DNA from: Jezberella montanilacus
GTDB taxonomy: Bacteria > Pseudomonadota > Gammaproteobacteria > Burkholderiales > Burkholderiaceae_B
Assembly (NCBI RefSeq): GCF_003003055.1
Contig: NZ_PVTV01000011.1
Span: 682,001 to 746,000 of the forward strand
Direction: 5' to 3'
DNA length: 64,000 nucleotides
Below, piece by piece: positions 27,804 to 36,978 of the stretch. The notes beneath the pieces are model-generated. The model was not told where the DNA came from, did not search any database, and worked only from the letters and a program-made list of their open reading frames with translations. A program made the position numbers and the translations under genes. The first letter of the stretch is position 1. Each line of letters starts with the position of its first letter.

Positions 27804-30504
27804 CTGTATCCTCTTCGGTATCGAAAAAACGCAGCAAGGGTTTAATGTCGCAATAGGTCAAATCATTTTTACCCAACGATTCGTTACTTGCACAACCCGA
27901 GACAAACTCTTCAGTCAGGGCGCGAACATCGCCCTGCATCTTAGTCATTGCACCCAACCAGTCTCGGCCAGAAAACTCCTTCACATGCGGCAAAACAATG
28001 ACGCCTGCAACACCAATATCGGCCTTGGCTAAGCCAACAACACTTTTCGTCTTATCGCGACTGGTTTCATGCGTTTGCTTGGCATGTATCTGAACCAGCA
28101 TCAAGGCGGACACGCCGCACTCACCCTTTGCTTGTTCAAGCAAAATACTCGCATAAATTGGCAACTGGACATTAACAGGGCGAGCGCTATCCCAATCGTT
28201 GAGCACTGAGGTCAAGGCTGCGCTTGATTTGTAATCAATCACGACTTGTGTGCCATCCTCCAGCAAATCAATACGATCGATCACCAGATCCAGTTGGCTA
28301 GAACCAAGGTTCAAATGCTGAGTCACCTCAACCCCCTTGACTACAAAGGGTGCACGCTGGGACTCGACTTCAAGCCATTGATGAATCAACGGCAGATCTC
28401 GATCGACCTCCATTTGTCGCAAGACCTCTGGCAACTGGGCTAGCTCTAAGGCGGCGACCTCGGTCGCAATATTGCTTAACAGGGTATTAAGAGAATCGTT
28501 GGCTAGCTTGTTTTGTAAGGTTTCTTGGTCTTTTAATTCTGACCATACTCGCTCAAGCATTTTATGAATAAAACGGCCGCGTATTGTTTTAGATGGGATA
28601 TCGGCGTAAGGCCTGAGTCCTTTTACGCCGAGACGATATTGAAAAAACGCCCATAAAGGATTGCGAGCTTGCGTCACCAGTATATTGGCGCCACCTTTAA
28701 TCACCTCGTCTTCGAGTACTGCTGGACCTCGCTGATCTTCAAAGGTTTCTAGCCGAATCGACGATATTTGAACCTTGGGCCGAGCCCAACTATTTTTTAC
28801 GAGACTTGCGACTTTGAGAACTGGCGACGGTCGAAGCTCTCGCTCTCCGTCCCGGCTGGCGAAGCTGGTCATCACCTCAGGTGCCACAGAACAGAGATGT
28901 TCGAAGATGCGCTGAGCCCAATGGAGTTCACGCTCGGCAGTTGACCTGGGGGCTGAACTGCGCGATAAAGCAGATACTGGGATAAAGGGGTTGGGATTCG
29001 GTGCAGCAGGAAAGGCTTCGTCCGACAATCCCAGTAGCCACACACCATCCCAATGACCTCCTTCTGCCTCAAGCAGGCCAAGTACATCAAGCCGCGAAGC
29101 CGCATCCCGCTGAGGTTGAAAAATACTGGCTCGTGCCAAACGACCAAGCCAGGCGAGTGCTTCATGAGCGTCAATTAACCCAAGAATTGGACTCAGGCTT
29201 GCGAAACGATCAATTAGCTTTTCAAGCGCTTCGGTCACTTGGTAATGAACCGAGCTTTGCGATCTTTCACCGGGGAAACCAAGCTGTCCGAGCGTCAGGC
29301 TGAAGCGTTGCGCCCAGCTCCGGCAATCCAAACTCGCTGAGCCCTTTTGCCAGTGCTGAAATGCCATATTCCAGTTAGCCGCAAGCTGTTCGGTCACGGC
29401 AATATCCCTTTGCCAGGCAGCCAGCGTCACTGCAATCGTTTCATGGCTGCGCCAGCGGGCGTCAATGCTCGCGCGAGCGCCTGCTTCAGCGACATGTCCT
29501 GCGCAATGACCAGCAAGTAATGCAGCACCCAAATCCTTCGGGGTCGCAGTTTGAGAAGCCGAGAACTGCACAAACGTCTTTAACCAGAGCAACGCAGCCC
29601 GACCAGGATTCCAATCGCTTAGCGGTCGACCCACTGCAACGTTGTAAGGCAGACTAACCTCACCCGTTTTGAGGACATCGTCGAGCGTGCGTCTGGCATG
29701 CGCGGCATCCGAATCGAGACTGACCGCAATGATTGCAAATTTACCTTGCGGGTCTGACAGCAATTTTTCTTTTGCCCAGCAGGCGGCTGTCATCCACTCG
29801 TCCTGGTGGGTTTCCAGCGTAACGCAGCGAGGTGTTTGGGCGACGGGAGTGCGTTCAGCGAACTTCTTCACTTCGATTCCCTGATCTCGCAAGACGCTCA
29901 AGACCTGCCGCATCCTGGGAGAAAACTCTGAGAAACCAGACAAAACCAGCGTTTTAGGCAAATTCAACGATCGCGCCTGGAGCAAAGACAAGACCCGCGC
30001 CACGAGTGTATTGCTATCAAGGGCGCTTATCGCATGAAGCCTCTGCCGGTAGGCATCTTGCCAGCGACTAAAGCTTTCAAACTCTTCGGTGGTCTCATTG
30101 GCGTCTACTTTGATCGCCCAGTCATCGATCAAGGCATCTGCTTGTTGGGCAGACCTTGCTGCTAGATTCACGTCCAACAATGGGTGCGAGTCTTCTGCAG
30201 CTTCAATTGTTCTAACCCATAGTGCAAGGGAGCCGAAGTGATCAAGTACGATCGCTTGAGAAGACAAGTCAGACTCGAAACTTGCTTGCTTAAGCAGGTG
30301 AGGCAGCCAATTTGACCAAGGCATGACGGTCGGAATCTCAAGAACCTGGCCAGGCTCTCGGATGTTTTCAACCAGAGACGCCATCACGCTGCGGCTCAAG
30401 CGATTATTGATAGTGAGGACGACCGTTGATCGGGCGCAATCTCCGGTTAAGTCATGAAGAGCAACGTTATCTAAGGCGGCGATATCCAAAGGGAGATCGC
30501 TCAT
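27796..30504 (-). CDS. addB: AddB-like PD-(D/E)XK nuclease-family protein
   Basis: A 902-residue partner of the upstream-strand AddA-like helicase. The N-terminal half is a degenerate helicase fold without a Walker A motif. The middle contains LGLLEAEGGHWDGVWLLGLSDEAFP (shown in part), a marker of betaproteobacterial AddB-type repair nucleases. The C-terminal nuclease core is LDLVIDRIDLLEDGTQVVID followed by YKSS. I start it at ATG 30504, because a 51-codon gene ends one base earlier; the frame is open 8 codons more upstream. The usual four-cysteine Fe-S cluster of AddB is not evident. Confidence 0.82.
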   Translation of the reverse strand: MSDLPLDIAALDNVALHDLTGDCARSTVVLTINNRLSRSVMASLVENIREPGQVLEIPTVMPWSNWLPHLLKQASFESDLSSQAIVLDHFGSLALWVRTIEAAEDSHPLLDVNLAARSAQQADALIDDWAIKVDANETTEEFESFSRWQDAYRQRLHAISALDSNTLVARVLSLLQARSLNLPKTLVLSGFSEFSPRMRQVLSVLRDQGIEVKKFAERTPVAQTPRCVTLETHQDEWMTAACWAKEKLLSDPQGKFAIIAVSLDSDAAHARRTLDDVLKTGEVSLPYNVAVGRPLSDWNPGRAALLWLKTFVQFSASQTATPKDLGAALLAGHCAGHVAEAGARASIDARWRSHETIAVTLAAWQRDIAVTEQLAANWNMAFQHWQKGSASLDCRSWAQRFSLTLGQLGFPGERSQSSVHYQVTEALEKLIDRFASLSPILGLIDAHEALAWLGRLARASIFQPQRDAASRLDVLGLLEAEGGHWDGVWLLGLSDEAFPAAPNPNPFIPVSALSRSSAPRSTAERELHWAQRIFEHLCSVAPEVMTSFASRDGERELRPSPVLKVASLVKNSWARPKVQISSIRLETFEDQRGPAVLEDEVIKGGANILVTQARNPLWAFFQYRLGVKGLRPYADIPSKTIRGRFIHKMLERVWSELKDQETLQNKLANDSLNTLLSNIATEVAALELAQLPEVLRQMEVDRDLPLIHQWLEVESQRAPFVVKGVEVTQHLNLGSSQLDLVIDRIDLLEDGTQVVIDYKSSAALTSVLNDWDSARPVNVQLPIYASILLEQAKGECGVSALMLVQIHAKQTHETSRDKTKSVVGLAKADIGVAGVIVLPHVKEFSGRDWLGAMTKMQGDVRALTEEFVSGCASNESLGKNDLTYCDIKPLLRFFDTEEDTDD

Positions 30505-30505
30505 C

Positions 30506-30661
30506 TTAAAAACCGCACATCGAGGCAATGCTATCCCAATGCAGGCTCATCTCAGGTGTCGTGTAGGCCCAAAATCCTGCTGCCAGAACCATTGACAGAA
30601 AAACAAAACCTAGCAGCTGAACCCACCGTTTCGCTGGGTGCTTATGGTTTATGTTTTTCAT
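30506..30661 (-). CDS. Small single-pass membrane protein upstream of addB
   Basis: A 51-codon frame fills the gap between the MFS gene and addB. It opens MKNINHKHPAKRW, has one hydrophobic helix (residues ~14-32, VQLLGFVFLSMVLAAGFWA) and ends with a short polar tail containing one cysteine (SMCGF). The positive N-terminus predicts N-in orientation. Its TAA is separated from the addB ATG by a single base, which suggests translational coupling, and it lies 19 nt after the MFS stop. The ribosome site is weak. I recognise no family; function unknown. Coding status rests on fit between neighbours, a plausible membrane helix and codon pattern. Confidence 0.6.
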   Translation of the reverse strand: MKNINHKHPAKRWVQLLGFVFLSMVLAAGFWAYTTPEMSLHWDSIASMCGF

Positions 30662-30680
30662 CAGGTGCACGCTCGTCGGG

Positions 30681-31895
30681 CTAGGCCAGGACAGCGGAGG
30701 GTTTAACGCTGAGTGGCTTTTCTCGGACTGGCAGGCAAAGGACAGCCGCTATCAGTGCCAGCGCTATGCCCATCCACCAGACCAAATCATAGCTGCCCGT
30801 TATCGCCTGGATACGACCACCTAACCACACACCTGTAAAGCTACCAAGTTGATGACCAAGAAAAATAATGCCTGATAAGGTCGCGGCAAATTGCATCCCA
30901 TAGATTTGTCCGATCAACCCTTGCGTGAGCGGAACGGTACCTAACCAGAATAACCCCATCCAGCCAGCAAAGACGTAGACCACCCAAACACTCATGGGCA
31001 TACACAATATCCACAAAATCCCCAAGGCTCTCATCGCGTAAATAATAGCCAGCAGATTTTTCTTACTGTACATCCCACCCAGCTTGCCCGCGGTAAACGA
31101 TCCGACCACGTTGAACAAGCCAATCAATCCAATCGCCACCGCGCCGGTGCCAGCATTCAGACCTGCGTCGACGACGAAGGAAGGGAGATGCAGCGTAATA
31201 AACGCAGTGTGAAAACCGCAGACAAAGTAACCCCAAAATATCAAATGGAAAGTCGGATGTCTGAAGGCCTGCTTGATTGCCGACAACATGGATTGCTGCG
31301 GTCCAGATCCGTCTGTCTGCACTGGTTTACCTCGCAAAAACCAGGACAGAGGCAGAGATACCGAAACAAAGAGAGCCAAGACCCAGTAGGCACCGGTCCA
31401 TTCGAGGTTAGTAATCAAGAACTGTCCCGTCGGCACAACTAGAAATTGTCCTAAGGATCCACCGGCACTTGCTATACCCATTGCTGTGCTTCTCGATGAA
31501 GGTGCGACCGTTCGGGCGATAACCGGAAGGATCACCGCAAACGTTGTGCCGGCCTGACCCAAGCCGACCAGAAATCCAGCGCTCAGGTACAACTGGGTGG
31601 GTGTCATCGCAAACCGGCTAGCAAGCAAACCAGCGGCGTAAAGCATGCCGCAGAGCGCGATGGTACGACCTGAACCCAACCGATCAGCCATCATGCCCGC
31701 GCCAATAGCGCCAAAACCCCAGGTCAGGTTTTGCAAGGCGAAGGCCATCGAAAAAATCTCGCGTCCCCAACCATGCTCAAGTCCCATTGGTTGAATAAAC
31801 AGACCGAAGGTGGCCCGCGTTCCCATGGCCATCAATACAACAACGGTACCAAGCAATATAGTCCTGAGGGGTAAAGCTGTTTTAGATGAAGTCAT
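30681..31895 (-). CDS. MFS transporter
   Basis: A 404-residue major facilitator with about 12 hydrophobic helices. The N-half opens with RTILLGTVVVLMAMGTRATF and has the motif-A-like loop GMMADRLGSGRTIALCGMLY after helix 2. It resembles the oxalate/formate-antiporter-like and monocarboxylate groups, GXXXG-rich in helices 4-5 (AGFLVGLGQAGTTFAVILPV). Substrate unknown, perhaps an organic acid given the neighbours. It diverges from the Bug-acyl-CoA operon and is co-directional with the small membrane protein and addB. Confidence 0.88.
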   Translation of the reverse strand: MTSSKTALPLRTILLGTVVVLMAMGTRATFGLFIQPMGLEHGWGREIFSMAFALQNLTWGFGAIGAGMMADRLGSGRTIALCGMLYAAGLLASRFAMTPTQLYLSAGFLVGLGQAGTTFAVILPVIARTVAPSSRSTAMGIASAGGSLGQFLVVPTGQFLITNLEWTGAYWVLALFVSVSLPLSWFLRGKPVQTDGSGPQQSMLSAIKQAFRHPTFHLIFWGYFVCGFHTAFITLHLPSFVVDAGLNAGTGAVAIGLIGLFNVVGSFTAGKLGGMYSKKNLLAIIYAMRALGILWILCMPMSVWVVYVFAGWMGLFWLGTVPLTQGLIGQIYGMQFAATLSGIIFLGHQLGSFTGVWLGGRIQAITGSYDLVWWMGIALALIAAVLCLPVREKPLSVKPSAVLA

Positions 31896-32092
31896 GGAGA
31901 TGATGGTCGGTGGCTATGGATAGGCCTGTCAACATAGGTCAACCAATTGATACAAGTTGAGCCACGCTGATTCAGGTTTCTTGCATCATACTGAAAACAG
32001 CAGATCCATGGCCTGAAGCCTTACTAACGGGTCAGGTTTTCGAAAAAGTATGCTTTGCCCAGTTTTCATCCCAAGAAAATAGTCAAAGTTTG

Positions 32093-32110
32093 TAACTGAT
32101 CCCTCAGTTA
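32093..32110. promoter_or_regulatory. Inverted repeat upstream of the Bug/acyl-CoA operon
   Basis: TAACTGA-TCCC-TCAGTTA, perfect 7-bp arms and a 4-nt spacer, 62 nt before the TTG start at 32172 and in the 276-nt divergent region with the MFS gene. Its spacing fits an operator. No regulator gene is adjacent. Confidence 0.45.
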
Positions 32111-32171
32111 TCACTCGTTCAGCCGTGAGTTAGACTCGAACATCAAAAAAATACGCACGCTGGGGATCAAT

Positions 32172-33158
32172 TTGCCTTTGTCAACGTCATACCTGAATCT
32201 TTGCCGAGTTTTCCTTTGGGGATTAGCGCTCTCAACGTCTGGACAGACCTTTGCGACCTATCCAGAGCGTGCAATTAAATTGATTGTGCCATTCGCTGCC
32301 GGCGGTGGCACGGATCTGGTGGCACGCGTTATTGGCGGTGCCATGACGAACGAATTGCATCAAACTGTCATCATCGAAAACAAACCAGGTGGCAGCACCA
32401 TTATCGGTACAGACGCTCTAGCTAAAAGTGCACCTGATGGCTACACCTTGGTCATGGCAACGTTTGCGCATGCAGTTAACCCAAGCCTCAAAACAAAATT
32501 ACCGTACAACCAAGACAAAGATTTCGCACCGGTATGTTTGATCGGTATATCGCCTAACGTGTTGGTGGTGTCAGCTGCAAGCCCGTATCAATCTGTTAAA
32601 GAATTATTAGAGGCTGTAAAAGCCAACCCAGGAAAATTTTCTTATGCCTCTCAGGGCAGTGGCACGTCGGCACATCTGGCGGGTGAGCTATTTGCGTCGT
32701 TAACTGGCGCAAAGTTGTTGCATGTCCCCTATAAAGGCGCGGCGCCCGCTCTGACCGACTTAATGGGGCGTCAGGTCGACATCATGTTCGCGACAGCGTC
32801 AGCGGTGGGCAACTTAATTGAAGCCGGCAAACTGCGTGCGCTGGCTGTCACGACGACCGACCGCTCGACCAGCCCTGTCTTAGCCAAGGTGCCAACCATT
32901 GCTGAGAGCGGCGTGCCAGGCTATTCAGCGGGAAGTTGGTACGGCGTGTTTGCTCCTGCTGGAACGCCGAAAGAGATCATTGCTCAACTTAACGCAGCAA
33001 TCACTAAAGGGGCGCTGTCGAGCAGCTTCAAGAATCAAGTGGAGAGCGAAGGCTTAGTCATTAAGACGGGCACACCAGAGGATTTCGCTCAATTTGAAAA
33101 GACTGAAGAGCTGCGCTGGCGAACCGTCATTAAAGACGGTCACATTACTGAGGATTGA
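32172..33158 (+). CDS. Bug/TctC-family periplasmic substrate-binding protein
   Basis: A 328-residue receptor with signal peptide (LNLCRVFLWGLALSTSGQTFA) and mature start TYPERAIKLIVPFAAGGGTD. Binding-loop motifs GGSTIIGTDALAKSAPDGYT and HVPYKGAAPALTDLMGRQVD are intact. The start is a TTG with GGGGA 5 nt upstream; no in-frame ATG lies near the N-terminus. First gene of a plus-strand operon with an enoyl-CoA hydratase, an ADP-forming acyl-CoA ligase and an SDR, so its ligand is plausibly the acid that the ligase activates (inference). Confidence 0.93.
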   Translation: MPLSTSYLNLCRVFLWGLALSTSGQTFATYPERAIKLIVPFAAGGGTDLVARVIGGAMTNELHQTVIIENKPGGSTIIGTDALAKSAPDGYTLVMATFAHAVNPSLKTKLPYNQDKDFAPVCLIGISPNVLVVSAASPYQSVKELLEAVKANPGKFSYASQGSGTSAHLAGELFASLTGAKLLHVPYKGAAPALTDLMGRQVDIMFATASAVGNLIEAGKLRALAVTTTDRSTSPVLAKVPTIAESGVPGYSAGSWYGVFAPAGTPKEIIAQLNAAITKGALSSSFKNQVESEGLVIKTGTPEDFAQFEKTEELRWRTVIKDGHITED

Positions 33159-33214
33159 CGCTTACGTCTCTGAAACCGAAATTTTAAGTGCAACGTATCA
33201 CCGAAGGAACTGAA

Positions 33215-34012
33215 ATGAGCTTCTCACTGATTGATTTGAAGGTGCAAGATGGAATCGCCACGCTTTTTCTAAATCGGCCTGAAAAACGCAACGCCATGAA
33301 TGACGATATGCGCAGCGAATTTATTGACGCGCTCGAGATGATCACCGCTAACAAAGATATCCGCGCCTTGGTACTCACCGGACACGGCAAGGGTTTTTGT
33401 GCGGGGGGTGATATTTCCGGCATGGAAAAACGTATGAAAGCCCCCACTGGGGAGATCGGCTTCAATGGCTGGCACCGGCAACAACGTGTGCACCACGCGG
33501 TCTCTCTCTTGCATACGATGCCTAAGCCAGTCATCGCTGCAGTCAATGGCTCAGCATCGGGTCTCGGCGCTGACACCGCGTTAGCGTGTGATTTTATTAT
33601 CGCCAGTGAGGCAGCAAATTTCACTTGGTCCTATATCAATCGGGGAATTATTCCCGACGGAGGTGGCATGTATTTTCTGCCCCGCCGGGTGGGCCTTGTG
33701 AAGGCAAAAGAGCTTATTTTTTCAGGCAGAAAGGTGGCCTTTGATGAGGCATGCCGGCTCGGACTAGTTGACCGAGTAACGAGCGCTGAGACACTGGTGG
33801 CAGATGCTCAAGCCTGGGCAGCTGAACTAAGTAAAGGTTCGTCCACTGCTTTGGCACTGGGCAAAACAATTCTTAATCAAACCTTTGAAACAACCTCGGC
33901 GCAGGTTTTTGCTCAAGGCAGCCAGGCGCAAGGGATCTGTTACACAAGCGCCGAGCATCGCGCAGCTGTCATGGCATTTTTAGACAAAGCGGCAGCCGCC
34001 AATCAAGCTTAA
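33215..34012 (+). CDS. Enoyl-CoA hydratase/isomerase family protein
   Basis: A 265-residue crotonase-fold enzyme. The ATG at 33215 has AAGGA 6 nt upstream and is preferred over a GTG nine codons earlier. LFLNRPEKRNAMND lies at the start, the oxyanion-hole segment GHGKGFCAGGDIS near residue 60, and ALACDFIIASEAANFTWSYI near residue 125. The first catalytic Glu of bona fide hydratases is not obvious at VNGSASGLGADTAL (where an Ala-Gly-Gly pattern with Glu is expected), so isomerase, dehalogenase or other crotonase chemistry is possible. The acyl-CoA ligase gene follows after 9 nt. Confidence 0.9.
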   Translation: MSFSLIDLKVQDGIATLFLNRPEKRNAMNDDMRSEFIDALEMITANKDIRALVLTGHGKGFCAGGDISGMEKRMKAPTGEIGFNGWHRQQRVHHAVSLLHTMPKPVIAAVNGSASGLGADTALACDFIIASEAANFTWSYINRGIIPDGGGMYFLPRRVGLVKAKELIFSGRKVAFDEACRLGLVDRVTSAETLVADAQAWAAELSKGSSTALALGKTILNQTFETTSAQVFAQGSQAQGICYTSAEHRAAVMAFLDKAAAANQA

Positions 34013-34021
34013 GGTATTGAC

Positions 34022-36118
34022 ATGACCGACGCAGTTAGCAAATTAATGACGCCAAAAAGTATTGCAATCATTGGCGCATCGACAGATCCCAAGAAAACGG
34101 CGGGGCGTCCGATCGCCTATCTGCAGAAGCATCACTTTAAGGGAAAGATTTACCCAGTCAACCCAAGAGTTCAAGAAATCGCGGGCTTAGTTTGCTACCC
34201 TGACATCGGTTCACTGCCAGAGACACCCGATGTGGCAATTATCCTGGTTGGCACCGACAAGACACTTAGCGCTGTGAGTGAATTAGCCGCGCGCGGCACA
34301 CCTGCAGCAATCGTGCTGACCAGTGGTTTTGCCGAGCACGGCCCCGAGGGCCTGAAACGTCAAGAGGCGCTCGTTGCCGCAGCAGGCAACATGCGGATTC
34401 TCGGTCCCAATACGATTGGGATGGTCAATGTAACTGACGACATCCCCCTATCCCCGAGCAGTGCACTTGAGATGAGCGAGTTCCCCAAGGGTTCAGTAAG
34501 TGTGATCTCGCAGAGCGGAGGGATTCTGGGATCTTTGCTCTCTCGTGCTGCTGCAGCCGGTATCGGTCTGGCTAAATTGGTATCAACAAGCAACGAAGCT
34601 GACTTAGGTTTAGCTGATTTCATTGATTATCTAGCCGACGATCCAAGTACCAAAGTGATTTTGCTTTACGTTGAGAGCATTAGACATCCGCAACAGTTTC
34701 GCGCTGCGGCATTAAAAGCCAGACACGCAGGAAAACCAATTGTTGTATACAAAGTAGGCAAATCAGAAGCTGGCATGAAAGCCGCCATTTCACATACTGG
34801 TGCTTTAGCCGGTGCCGACAAGATGTATGACGCACTCTTTAAAGAGGTCGGCATTATTCGCGCAGATAACTTCTCGGACTTCTTGGATATCCCTGCTGCC
34901 TTGACGACTGGTCGAGTGCTAAAGGGAAATCGTGTTGCCATTCTTACTTCTACAGGCGGTGCCGGCACACTTGTCGCTGACGGCTTGGGTGTCAGCGGCT
35001 TTGAAACACCCGCACCAGATGAAGTGACTGCAGAACGGCTTCGTGCGTTGCAACCAGGGGATCAGGCAGTATTAGATCGAAACCCAATCGATGTCACGCT
35101 GGCTGGTTTGCAGCCTGATCTGCTAAGGGGTGCGATCCGTGCTTTGCTCGATAGTCCGAGCTATGACGCTTTGATTTTGATTCTCGGTTCGTCGAGCCTA
35201 GCCATGCCAGATCTGATGGCGAGCGCTGTGCGGGATTGCATGGATGCAAGTGACAAACCCGTGATCGCCTATGCTAGCCCGCATTCACCGGTGGCAGCTG
35301 CTTTGATGACCAAGCAAGGCATCCCCACTTTTACTCAACCTGAAAGCTGCAGCGTTGCGTTAAGAAGCATGTTGCACACCAGCCAAATGTTGCAAGGCGT
35401 GCCAGTGAGGGGGCGTTTGGCTCAATCCCCTGCAACACTTGACAGCTCAGCGCTTCATGGCTCACTGGATGAACACGAGGCCAAAGTTCTCTTTTCCTTA
35501 TTCGGCATTCCCAAGGTCAAAGAAGTCGTGCTTAACGCACTGAACCCAAACCTTCAGTTAATTGAAGGGTTTGGTGACAAGATCGTTTTGAAAATAGTAT
35601 CCAAGACAATTCTGCATAAGACTGATGTGGGTGGTGTGGCCTTGAATGTCGGGATTAACGATATCCCCAACAGAATCACCGCGCTGATGTCAGACGTTAG
35701 GGCGCGCGCTGGCGTGGAAGTCGAGCAAGTCCTGGTTCAAGAAATGGTGAGCGGCGGCCTTGAATTCATGATCGGCATGCACCGTGATCCCCTGGGAACA
35801 GGGATTTTAGTAGGCATGGGTGGTGTGACTGCCGAACTATTCAACGATACGAGCATTAGATTGCTCACACCAGGTACTGTGCTGCACGAAACAGAGGCAC
35901 TCGAGATGCTGAAAGCGCTCAAAACCTGGCCTTTACTGGATGGTTATCGCGGCAAGCCAAAGTGCGATGTGGCGAGCTTGGTTCAAGCCATCGTTCAGTT
36001 TTCTGAGCTAGTGGCCTGCCTAGGTAACAATCTGATCGAATGCGAAATCAACCCTCTCTTTGTTTTTGTTGAGGGGCAGGGTGTCAAGGCTGCTGATGGC
36101 ATTGCGATCTTCAACTAA
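34022..36118 (+). CDS. ADP-forming acyl-CoA synthetase (acetate--CoA ligase family), fused subunits
   Basis: A 698-residue fusion of alpha and beta parts. It opens with a CoA-binding Rossmann domain (MTPKSIAIIGASTDPKKTAGR), continues with succinyl-CoA-ligase-like flavodoxin domains (SQSGGILGSLLSRAAAAGIG; the phosphohistidine candidate is in ISHTGALAGADKMYD near residue 258), and ends with an ATP-grasp domain (KIVLKIVSKTILHKTDVGGV; MGGVTAELFNDTS). It activates a carboxylate with ATP and CoA to acyl-CoA, ADP and phosphate, or runs backward. Its place with a Bug receptor, a crotonase and an SDR suggests degradation of an unidentified organic acid. Confidence 0.92.
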   Translation: MTDAVSKLMTPKSIAIIGASTDPKKTAGRPIAYLQKHHFKGKIYPVNPRVQEIAGLVCYPDIGSLPETPDVAIILVGTDKTLSAVSELAARGTPAAIVLTSGFAEHGPEGLKRQEALVAAAGNMRILGPNTIGMVNVTDDIPLSPSSALEMSEFPKGSVSVISQSGGILGSLLSRAAAAGIGLAKLVSTSNEADLGLADFIDYLADDPSTKVILLYVESIRHPQQFRAAALKARHAGKPIVVYKVGKSEAGMKAAISHTGALAGADKMYDALFKEVGIIRADNFSDFLDIPAALTTGRVLKGNRVAILTSTGGAGTLVADGLGVSGFETPAPDEVTAERLRALQPGDQAVLDRNPIDVTLAGLQPDLLRGAIRALLDSPSYDALILILGSSSLAMPDLMASAVRDCMDASDKPVIAYASPHSPVAAALMTKQGIPTFTQPESCSVALRSMLHTSQMLQGVPVRGRLAQSPATLDSSALHGSLDEHEAKVLFSLFGIPKVKEVVLNALNPNLQLIEGFGDKIVLKIVSKTILHKTDVGGVALNVGINDIPNRITALMSDVRARAGVEVEQVLVQEMVSGGLEFMIGMHRDPLGTGILVGMGGVTAELFNDTSIRLLTPGTVLHETEALEMLKALKTWPLLDGYRGKPKCDVASLVQAIVQFSELVACLGNNLIECEINPLFVFVEGQGVKAADGIAIFN

Positions 36119-36172
36119 TTACATCTCAAGCAGCGGGCATATCACTCAGCTGTCTCACAATAAGGAAAACGC

Positions 36173-36973
36173 ATGAGCCGTCGTCTAGAAGGAAAAATAG
36201 CTCTCGTGATGGGAGCTGGATCAGTCGGACCCGGTTGGGGTAATGGCCGGGCAATCTCAGTCAGATTTGCAGAGGAAGGCGCGAGCATTTTTGGCATCGA
36301 CAGAGAACTGGACCGGATGACTGAGACTGTCAATCGTGTCAATGAAGCAGGCGGCCAAATGGTGACAGCTGTGTGCGATGTGACGAAAAGCGCAAATATC
36401 AAAACAATCGTTGAGCAGTGTCTGGCTCAGTTCGGTCGCATTGATATTCTGGTCAACAACGTGGGGGGCTCTGCCGCAGGTGGCCCGGTTGAAATGACTG
36501 AAGAGGTCTTCGACAGTCAGATCAATCACAACCTTAAAAGTGTCTTTCTTTCTTGCAAACACGTTTTGCCTGTAATGGAAGCGCAAGGTGCCGGATCCAT
36601 CATCAACATTGCCTCAACCTCAGGCACAAGGTGGACTGGCTCTGCGCAAGTCGCTTACGCAGCAACCAAAGCGGGCGTTATCCAGTTATCTAAAGTCGTT
36701 GCTATTCAGTACGCCAAGCAGGGCATTCGGGTCAATACGATTATCCCGGGCCAGCTTCACACCCCAATGGTCGAGGTGAGATTGGCCGGCCAAAGAACCG
36801 GTGGTGACGTTGAGGCGTTATTGGCGCAACGCCAGGCACGCATTCCGCTGCCATTCATGGGTGATGGTCGCGACACCGCAAATGCTGCGTTGTACCTAGC
36901 CTCAGACGAATCCCGCTTTGTAACCGGTACGGAGATTGTTGTCGATGGCGGGATGTCGGTGAGATGTGGCTAG
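36173..36973 (+). CDS. SDR-family oxidoreductase
   Basis: A 266-residue classical SDR, FabG-like: VMGAGSVGPGWGNGRAIS is a slightly expanded cofactor loop, VNNVGGSAAG lies near residue 92, the Ser in NIASTSGTRW and Tyr/Lys in YAATKAGV, with GTEIVVDGGMSVRCG at the C-terminus. The cofactor loop carries a short insertion compared with TGxxxGxG. A good AAGGAAAA ribosome site precedes the ATG. Last gene of the acyl-CoA operon; only 5 nt separate its stop from that of garD on the other strand. It would oxidise a hydroxyacyl intermediate (inference). Confidence 0.88.
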   Translation: MSRRLEGKIALVMGAGSVGPGWGNGRAISVRFAEEGASIFGIDRELDRMTETVNRVNEAGGQMVTAVCDVTKSANIKTIVEQCLAQFGRIDILVNNVGGSAAGGPVEMTEEVFDSQINHNLKSVFLSCKHVLPVMEAQGAGSIINIASTSGTRWTGSAQVAYAATKAGVIQLSKVVAIQYAKQGIRVNTIIPGQLHTPMVEVRLAGQRTGGDVEALLAQRQARIPLPFMGDGRDTANAALYLASDESRFVTGTEIVVDGGMSVRCG

Positions 36974-36978
36974 GCAGA

